From contig JBAIYS010000006.1 in assembly GCA_036763105.1 (NCBI GenBank), positions 62,001 through 126,000 on the forward strand: a stretch of DNA of 64,000 nucleotides, in the 5' to 3' direction. This document shows positions 58,648 through 64,000 of this stretch, one piece after another. The stretch's first letter is position 1; each line of letters opens with the position of its first letter. The translations under genes and the position numbers were made by a program. The notes beneath the pieces were generated by a model that was given only the letters and a program-made list of their open reading frames with translations, made no database searches and had not been told where the DNA came from. Origin of the DNA: Peptococcaceae bacterium 1198_IL3148 (GTDB lineage Bacteria; Bacillota; Desulfotomaculia; Desulfotomaculales; Desulfohalotomaculaceae).

Positions 58648-60267
58648 TTAAAACATATCTTCGTCGTCACGCAAAAATTCCATAAATGGTTTATCAAATT
58701 GTACCATAGCGTTAACAATTAATTCAACCAAACCGCCATAGTGTACATTAAACTTAGCAGTGGCTTGATAAAACTCTAGAATATCCCTGATTGCACCTTT
58801 ACAGTTGGAGCAAGGGGCACATACATATTTCGGTGTGTTTTCATCCTCAATGGTATCTTGGAAAGCGTTAAGGATTTGCTTGAACTTCATTCTGCTGGAA
58901 ACTTTATTTCTAAAGTCTGTGAAGTTAAATGAGTTCATAATTGCAAAACCGCTACCGCCACCACAACAATAGTTGTTAACACCATGAGGAGTCATTTCCC
59001 TAAATTGAGGCGCAATTGCTTTCAAAACATTACGCTGTGGTTGCACAATACCCATCATTCTTACAATGTTACATGGGTCATGTAATGTTACAGGGAAATT
59101 GTTTCTGGATGGATCCAGTTTAAATACCTTTTTCTTAACCACCAATTCTTCCAACAGTGGTAAACAGCTTTCCCTTGGAATGTTATCTGCACCCACTGCA
59201 ATGCGGTCTTGGCTAACCATTGATGCCTTGTGGGCGTGACCACACTCTGCCTGTATAATTCTTCTTACACCAAGGTCTTTGGCTGCTTTTAATTGAGCAG
59301 CACCGATCTTTTTACCTTGAACGTCATCATAGAATAGGCCGTAGTTAACGTTGTCATAACCAATCATGTCAGAGCTGAGGGTCCAATTCAAACCAGCTTC
59401 TTCCATAATAATGGTAAATGCTGCTGGGTTTTCTGGCCAAGCCATATATTCACCGGCGTTGTGCACTAAAAGAATATCAGCACCTTTTTTATCCACTGGT
59501 ACCTTATACTTTTTACCAGTCAATTCATAAAGGTCGTCCTCCATAAACTCAATCAAGTCTAGGAAAGCATCCTTAGTGATACCGGTACTGGAACCGGTGG
59601 CCAGTTGTTTCATAGTACCACTTTCATGCAATGGTTTTGGTGCAATGCCCATTTCCATACTAAATATCTTTCTAATCTCCCTAGCTAGTAAGCCATTATC
59701 CAAACCAAGGGGACAGGTTTGGGCACAGCGACGGCACAGGTTACAACGGTATGCTAACTCCCCTAACCTCATCACTGTTTCATAGTTGATGTCGATATCT
59801 CCGCCCAAGAATCTGTTTACCAAGCTGCCGCCTTTTTTATGCTTTTGATATATCTTGCGCAGCACTTCGGAACGGAAAATTGGTCGATAAATTTCAGCTT
59901 CACCACTGGACTTAAATACATGGCAAGCGTCGGCACAGGTGTTACACTTTGCACAGTACTCAAAGGAGAGCATAAAAGGTTGTAACATACCCCTGTTTGT
60001 ATCAGCATTAAACAGCTTTTCCAGACCACTGAGGAATTTTTTAACCATTTCGTCCTGTTCTTCCTTGGTCTTCGGTCTGGTTAATGTGTCATTACCAACA
60101 AAACCGTCTAAAGTAGCACAATAATTTTCCTTCCAGCTGTCCTTTGGAGCTTTAAAGTCAGGTTCCATACCCGGCTTATCATAAGGAGCAGGTAAAGGCA
60201 TTAAGTTTTCGATCTGACAAACTTGTTCTACTGGTTTACCCATATCTTGAGGTCTAATTTTGCTCAT
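58648..60267 (-). CDS. DsrK/TmcB-like (heterodisulfide-reductase D type) iron-sulfur protein
   Basis: A 539-residue cytosolic subunit of a membrane redox complex. Two ferredoxin-type clusters are EYCAKCNTCADACH and YRCNLCRRCAQTCPLG. Two cysteine-rich CCG-type segments follow, DPCNIVRMMG with NYCCGGGSGFAIMN and CAPCSNCKGAIRD, like HdrD and DsrK. It is 32 bases downstream of its membrane partner. In sulfate reducers such pairs pass electrons between menaquinone and the cytoplasmic sulfite-reduction step. TmcB rather than DsrK identity cannot be decided. No DsrJOP genes are next to it. Confidence 0.85.
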   Translation of the reverse strand: MSKIRPQDMGKPVEQVCQIENLMPLPAPYDKPGMEPDFKAPKDSWKENYCATLDGFVGNDTLTRPKTKEEQDEMVKKFLSGLEKLFNADTNRGMLQPFMLSFEYCAKCNTCADACHVFKSSGEAEIYRPIFRSEVLRKIYQKHKKGGSLVNRFLGGDIDINYETVMRLGELAYRCNLCRRCAQTCPLGLDNGLLAREIRKIFSMEMGIAPKPLHESGTMKQLATGSSTGITKDAFLDLIEFMEDDLYELTGKKYKVPVDKKGADILLVHNAGEYMAWPENPAAFTIIMEEAGLNWTLSSDMIGYDNVNYGLFYDDVQGKKIGAAQLKAAKDLGVRRIIQAECGHAHKASMVSQDRIAVGADNIPRESCLPLLEELVVKKKVFKLDPSRNNFPVTLHDPCNIVRMMGIVQPQRNVLKAIAPQFREMTPHGVNNYCCGGGSGFAIMNSFNFTDFRNKVSSRMKFKQILNAFQDTIEDENTPKYVCAPCSNCKGAIRDILEFYQATAKFNVHYGGLVELIVNAMVQFDKPFMEFLRDDEDMF

Positions 60268-60299
60268 TATAATATCTATCCTCCCATCCCAATTTTAGT

Positions 60300-61202
60300 T
60301 TACTTTTCACTTTGAGCTGCACCGGGGTTAATATGTGGTGCCGACCAGGAGGTCTTTGTCTTTGGCTGATAGTTGAAAGATTCCTTTACGATTTTTTCCA
60401 TTTCCGAACCCCGTAGGTTAGGTGTGTTTTCCCACAATACTTTGTGGAATGAGAAATACTTACCTACATAGTGGCTCATTTTTGATTGCGGAATGTAGAT
60501 CATCACCGCACCTAACAATAAAATGTGCACCGTCAGAGCAAAATCAGCTTGAATGGGAGAAAAAGTCAGCAGTGAAACCATGATTTCTCTACCATAATTA
60601 AAGCCAATGTCGCCACTCCAAACTACCAAACCGGTTGCTGCAACTGCAAACAAGAAAAACAGATTAAAGAACTCGTTGGGATTGGTATATTTGTTTAAGG
60701 TTTCATCAAAGATTCTCTTGAAGAACATACCGATAGCACCAACAGCCAGCAAAATGCCACCGGCTGCACCGGAAAGTAAAGTAATGTAATAAACAAAACC
60801 CGCGATGCCGCCCGCAGTGGCAGTTACCGCAGTGCCTGATACTTCAATTATTCCACCCACAAATAACATAGCTGCCCATAAGAATAACAAATAAATACCT
60901 AGGTGCATAGCATAACAAATCCACCATTGACGTCTTTGGTTTACAAAAAGGTTTTTAATAAATAACATTTCTTTCAGCATGTCCACAATTTCGCCAACGT
61001 GGGACACTTGTCTTGGTTTGTTCCAATACTCTACATCTTCGTAAAAGGAACCACCATAATGTCTTTTGTCGTCTGCCTCTTTCGGAACTGGATATAGTTC
61101 CCAACGTCCATGCATTGGCATTTTAGCAAATTGTGCTGCTTTGTACAGGGACAATCCAAAAAAGGCAATAATGGATAAGTAAGTGAAGAGCGTTAAAAAC
61201 AA
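60300..61202 (-). CDS. DsrM/TmcC-like heme b membrane subunit (NarI superfamily)
   Basis: A 300-residue membrane protein with five or six spans, related to respiratory nitrate reductase gamma subunits. Histidines in LTVHILLLGAVMIY, YAMHLGIYLLFLWAAML and around SKMSHYVGKYFSFHKVL are candidates for heme b ligands. It begins with an extra membrane span and ends in a polar tail. The TTG at 61202 follows AAGGGGGTATAATAG. It is upstream of the iron-sulfur subunit in the same operon, with a near-perfect promoter about 100 bases before the start. Confidence 0.83.
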   Translation of the reverse strand: MFLTLFTYLSIIAFFGLSLYKAAQFAKMPMHGRWELYPVPKEADDKRHYGGSFYEDVEYWNKPRQVSHVGEIVDMLKEMLFIKNLFVNQRRQWWICYAMHLGIYLLFLWAAMLFVGGIIEVSGTAVTATAGGIAGFVYYITLLSGAAGGILLAVGAIGMFFKRIFDETLNKYTNPNEFFNLFFLFAVAATGLVVWSGDIGFNYGREIMVSLLTFSPIQADFALTVHILLLGAVMIYIPQSKMSHYVGKYFSFHKVLWENTPNLRGSEMEKIVKESFNYQPKTKTSWSAPHINPGAAQSEK

Positions 61203-61308
61203 CTATTATACCCCCTTAAATGACTCTAATTTGTATTTAAACCTGGTGTTAAAAATTACCCAGGAGAATTCCTTGGACACAAAGATTTACAATAAGCATT
61301 CGTCAATA

Positions 61309-61337
61309 ATTATAATTTAGTTCACTTAATTAATCAA
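61309..61337 (-). promoter_or_regulatory. promoter of the DsrM/K-like operon
   Basis: Minus-strand TTGATT (61337-61332), a 17-base spacer and TATAAT (61314-61309). It leads to a leader of about 100 bases before the TTG at 61202. The 275-base gap 61203-61477 holds nothing else recognised. Confidence 0.75.
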
Positions 61338-61454
61338 TAGATTAAAGTATAGATATTTGATTTGAAACGAAAAAATAAATTACTAATTTATATCTGCCTA
61401 ATTTAAACATTACTTTTTATTTTGTAAATAGTAGAAATATTTCAAAAAATAAGC

Positions 61455-61479
61455 AGCATGGTATTTATGGCTCCATGCT
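61455..61479 (-). terminator. terminator overlapping the methyltransferase stop
   Basis: AGCATGG and CCATGCT pair around an 11-base loop, and the gene's TAG stop lies in the 5' arm. On the minus strand it is followed by TTATTTTTTG. Confidence 0.7.
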
Positions 61480-62128
61480 ACTTTGTTTTATAACTCAGGG
61501 CTACCCCATCTCCAATGGGCAACACTACTGTTTCTAAGCGTGGGTGATTCATTACAGTTTGTAAGTATTGGCGCAAACGATTAACAGCGGTTTTGTTCCT
61601 TCTTTTATCAATTTCTCCAGAAACCACCATCCCCCGCATAAAGACATCCTCTGCTATCAATAATCCGCCGGGGCTTAATATTTCAATACATTTTTCCAGA
61701 AACTCCAAATATTTACCCTTGGCGGCGTCCATAAAAATCAAATCATAGGGTCCGGTTAAATCAAACACCAATTCTCGGGCATCGCCAAAAATTAATTCTA
61801 TCTTTTCCGCTACTCCCGCAGCCTTAAAATTTTCTTTAGCGGCGTCATATCTGGGTTTATTAATTTCCATTGTGGTGATCTTGCCACCTTTATTTAGCAC
61901 CGCTTTGGCCAACCACAAAGTTGAATAGCCAATGGCAGTACCTATTTCCAATACTTTCTTAGATTCATTGGTCAGGGCCAGCCAGTAAAGCAATTGTCCC
62001 ACTTCGGGTTCCACAATGGGTACAACGTGTTGTTTGGCATAGGTTTCCATCTGTTGAAACAGGCTATTCCTTTTTGGTAGTAAACCCCTAATGTATTTTT
62101 CCACCACATCATTTACAATGTCACCCAT
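61478..62128 (-). CDS. O-methyltransferase (catechol-OMT/YrrM-like), SAM-dependent
   Basis: A 216-residue Rossmann methyltransferase. The SAM-binding motif is KKVLEIGTAIGYSTLWLAKAV. KITTMEINKPRYDAAKENF and the acidic GPYDLIFMDAAKGKYLEFLEKCIEILSPGGLLIAEDV complete the family pattern of the metal-dependent O-methyltransferases such as YrrM. The ATG at 62128 is six bases after GTGGGG. Its targets are unknown, although YrrM family members act on small molecules or RNA. The gene ends in a terminator. Confidence 0.88.
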   Translation of the reverse strand: MGDIVNDVVEKYIRGLLPKRNSLFQQMETYAKQHVVPIVEPEVGQLLYWLALTNESKKVLEIGTAIGYSTLWLAKAVLNKGGKITTMEINKPRYDAAKENFKAAGVAEKIELIFGDARELVFDLTGPYDLIFMDAAKGKYLEFLEKCIEILSPGGLLIAEDVFMRGMVVSGEIDKRRNKTAVNRLRQYLQTVMNHPRLETVVLPIGDGVALSYKTK

Positions 62129-62212
62129 ATTAAACCCCACAATCTCTATTAAATATAAAGTGTTTTTACAATCAATGGTAAATGTTATACTAGTATTACT
62201 AGGAGGTGTATA

Positions 62213-62389
62213 ATGAAAGAAATTAACGTTGATTTAACCTGTCCCAATTGTCAACATCAGTTTAGTCTAAACCCCAATGATATTTTGGAAAAGGAAATGA
62301 TTTGGTGCCCTAAATGTCAATGTACCTTGAGCGAAGAAGAACTCAAAGATTTAAAAATTGCCATTAAGTACATGTCCGACCTAAACTAA
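62213..62389 (+). CDS. small zinc-ribbon-like protein
   Basis: A 58-residue frame with AGGAGGTGTATA before the ATG at 62213. It holds two CXXC motifs, CPNC at 10-13 and CPKC at 32-35, typical of a zinc ribbon, and a helical charged tail. It is transcribed divergently from the methyltransferase, possibly from TTTTAC and TATACT hexamers at 62164 and 62186. A perfect palindromic terminator follows. Function unknown, though small ribbons often bind RNA or act as adaptors. Confidence 0.65.
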   Translation: MKEINVDLTCPNCQHQFSLNPNDILEKEMIWCPKCQCTLSEEELKDLKIAIKYMSDLN

Positions 62390-62401
62390 TCACATTAAAT
62401 T

Positions 62402-62428
62402 AGGAAGTCTTAATAATTAAGACTTCCT
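62402..62428. terminator. perfect palindromic bidirectional terminator
   Basis: AGGAAGTCTTAAT is followed by its near-perfect complement ending in AGACTTCCT, with T runs on both sides. It lies between convergent small genes. Confidence 0.8.
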
Positions 62429-62438
62429 CTTTATTTCA

Positions 62439-62705
62439 TTAAACATTAGTATTTAACTTGATGTCAAACATTAGTCCTTGGGGATTCTTAATGGCAACAA
62501 TCTCCCCCTGCTGATACATTTCATCTAAAGCGGCCATAATCTGTTCTTTGCTATAATCCTTGATAAATATATCCACAAAATGCAAATAGTCAATTTCCAC
62601 TTGGCTGAGATAGAAATCATCGTTAAGGTTTGCTTGGTGCTCTTTTATGTCCATTAATTCTTGTTTAATTAAATCTTTTAACTTTTTAGCATCTGATAGT
62701 ACCAT
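62439..62705 (-). CDS. small soluble hypothetical protein
   Basis: An 88-residue protein. The ATG at 62705 follows GGGGGAGAGAGAT; a longer frame to 62756 has no site. It is predicted to be largely helical and charged (SDAKKLKDLIKQELMDIKEHQANLND) with an aromatic patch (EIDYLHFVDIFIKDYSKEQI). No motif or family was recognised. It is 57 bases downstream of the FAD-dependent oxidoreductase on the same strand. Confidence 0.6.
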   Translation of the reverse strand: MVLSDAKKLKDLIKQELMDIKEHQANLNDDFYLSQVEIDYLHFVDIFIKDYSKEQIMAALDEMYQQGEIVAIKNPQGLMFDIKLNTNV

Positions 62706-62762
62706 ATCTCTCTCCCCCTCTAGTTTAATTTTAACCCTGCGGCAAGCAATAGACAAGTAGTC

Positions 62763-64000
62763 TTATTGGAAAGGTTTAAACTGAGAGATGATGCTTTCTG
62801 CAACCTGAATGCCGTCCACAGCAGCAGACATAATACCACCTGCATAACCGGGGCCTTCGCCCGCAGGGTATAAGCCACTGATGTTAGTCTGGAATTGTTC
62901 ATTACGATAAATCTTTACCGGTGATGAGCTTCTGGTTTCAACACCGGTCATTACCGCATCATCCATAGCAAACCCTTTAAGTTTGCTGTCAAAGGCCACT
63001 ATCGCCTCCTTCATGGTCTGAATAACAAATCCCGGCAGACAATTTTTTAGCTCCGCCAACGTAATTCCTCTGGTATATGATGGCTTTACCCCACCTAAGC
63101 TAGCTGAAGGTTTGTCACTGAGAAAATCGCCCACCAGCTGTGCCGGTGCCTGATAATTACCACCACCCAAAGCAAAGGCTTTTTTTTCCCAAATCCTTTG
63201 AAATTCTACCCCGGCAAGGGGATGTTCACTGCCATAATCCTCTGGTTTCACGCCCACAAGCAGCGCACTGTTGGCATTCTTTGCATTCCGGGCGTGTTCG
63301 CTCATGCCATTGGTAACAACCCCACCATTTTCCGATGCCGCCGCCACCACCACACCGCCGGGGCACATGCAAAAGGTATAAGCAGAGCGGCCGCTGGGAG
63401 AGTGATATGATAACTTATAGTCTGCCGCCCCTAACTTGGGATGGTTAGCAAATTTTTTATATTGAGCTCGGTCAATTAACTGCTGGGGATGTTCAATGCG
63501 CACCCCTATAGAAAAGGGTTTTTGAGATATGCTAACTCCTTTATCATAGAGCATTTGAAAAGTGTCCCTGGCACTATGGCCAATGGCCAAAACCAATACC
63601 TCTGTTTCTATTCTTTCGTTATGATTAACAGTCACTGCTGATACGCGGTTGTGATCAACAATCAGATCGGTAACCTGACTTTTAAACCGTACTTCTCCAC
63701 CCAAATCTAGAATTTGCTGCCTAATATTTTTAACCACTCCCCTTAAGACATCAGTGCCGATATGAGGTTTGTGGGAATATATAATTTCTTCCGGTGCCCC
63801 CGCCAGTACAAATTCTTCTAATACCTTGCGGCAGCGCTTATTCTTAATTAAAGTAGTTAATTTGCCATCTGAAAAGGTACCGGCTCCACCTTCACCAAAT
63901 TGGACGTTGCAATTAGCATCCAACTCACCGGTATGCCAAAATTGCTGTACCACCTTTGCTCGGGTATCGACGTCAGCTCCCCGCTCAAAAATAATGGGCT
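62763..64000 (-). CDS. FAD-dependent oxidoreductase, HI0933/YbfB-like uncharacterised family (partial, 5' end outside window)
   Basis: 412 codons lie within the window; the frame is open to the right edge, where it reads PIIFERGADVDTRAK, so the N-terminal FAD Rossmann motif is outside. Visible parts are QFGEGGAGTFSDGKLTTLIKNK, a VLVLAIGHSARDTFQMLYDKGV segment, FCMCPGGVVVAAASENGGVVTNGMSEHARN and a C-terminal SGLYPAGEGPGYAGGIMSAAVDGIQVAESI, the second FAD contact. This matches a family of NAD(P)/FAD-dependent proteins of unknown substrate. The downstream gene is unknown. Confidence 0.8.
   Translation of the reverse strand, partial: PIIFERGADVDTRAKVVQQFWHTGELDANCNVQFGEGGAGTFSDGKLTTLIKNKRCRKVLEEFVLAGAPEEIIYSHKPHIGTDVLRGVVKNIRQQILDLGGEVRFKSQVTDLIVDHNRVSAVTVNHNERIETEVLVLAIGHSARDTFQMLYDKGVSISQKPFSIGVRIEHPQQLIDRAQYKKFANHPKLGAADYKLSYHSPSGRSAYTFCMCPGGVVVAAASENGGVVTNGMSEHARNAKNANSALLVGVKPEDYGSEHPLAGVEFQRIWEKKAFALGGGNYQAPAQLVGDFLSDKPSASLGGVKPSYTRGITLAELKNCLPGFVIQTMKEAIVAFDSKLKGFAMDDAVMTGVETRSSSPVKIYRNEQFQTNISGLYPAGEGPGYAGGIMSAAVDGIQVAESIISQFKPFQ

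Overview
The window comes from a Gram-positive, endospore-forming, anaerobic Clostridia-type bacterium, most likely a Peptococcaceae or Desulfotomaculum-like sulfate reducer. The evidence is a dense set of sporulation genes (two spoIIP copies, spmA/spmB, ytfJ, dacF, spoIIAA, spoIIAB, sigF, spoVAE, spoVAF, spoIIM), a ferredoxin-dependent 2-oxoacid oxidoreductase, a DsrK/TmcB plus DsrM/TmcC-like membrane redox pair, an IspH-ribosomal protein S1 fusion, and strong GGAGG ribosome sites often paired with TTG or GTG starts. Almost every gene lies on the minus strand. The organism is inferred from gene content and not from any marker search.

Layout, left to right. 1-4.9 kb: a partial DUF512 gene, then a spore-envelope cluster (YIEGIA protein and its small partner, SpoIIP, DUF1614 protein, second SpoIIP). 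4.9-16.4 kb: a conserved housekeeping and sporulation block (ispH-rpsA, plsC, cmk, aminotransferase, aroF, hutP-like gene, unknown genes, rluB, spmB/spmA, ytfJ, DUF2953). 16.5-24.4 kb: a type IV pilus locus behind a cyclic-di-GMP-I riboswitch. Only the pilB-, pilO- and pilN-like genes are intact. The major pilin has two nonsense codons, the second ATPase and PilC carry deletions and frameshifts, and a minor pilin and a PilX-like gene are broken. The locus sits inside an otherwise conserved block. 24.4-32.9 kb: a germination-type lipoprotein, scpB/scpA, trpS, a site-2 protease, a DHH-CBS-tRNA nucleotidyltransferase fusion, and lysA behind a lysine riboswitch.

32.9-36.1 kb: an HgdC-type activase with two HgdB-like proteins. 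36.2-46.3 kb: a small spore protein, then the spoVAF-spoVAE, sigF-spoIIAB-spoIIAA, dacF, deoB, xerD and spoIIM region. Two intergenic gaps around dacF hold short structured repeats that recur within the window, one with a compensatory stem change. 46.3-55.9 kb: DUF3866, an M20 peptidase, a korDABC operon, a P-loop protein, and a SteA/SteB envelope cluster with two glycosyltransferase-type genes. 56.2-58.6 kb: two plus-strand accessory genes, a degenerate L,D-transpeptidase-like protein with Ig-like domains and a DUF4365 protein. 58.6-64 kb: the redox pair, an O-methyltransferase, two small proteins and a 5'-truncated FAD-dependent oxidoreductase.

No CRISPR array, rRNA, tRNA, prophage or complete transposase gene was recognised. 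The least explained features are the structured intergenic repeats at 36.3, 40.3-40.5 and 41.9-42.3 kb and the degraded pilus locus with its apparently intact riboswitch.
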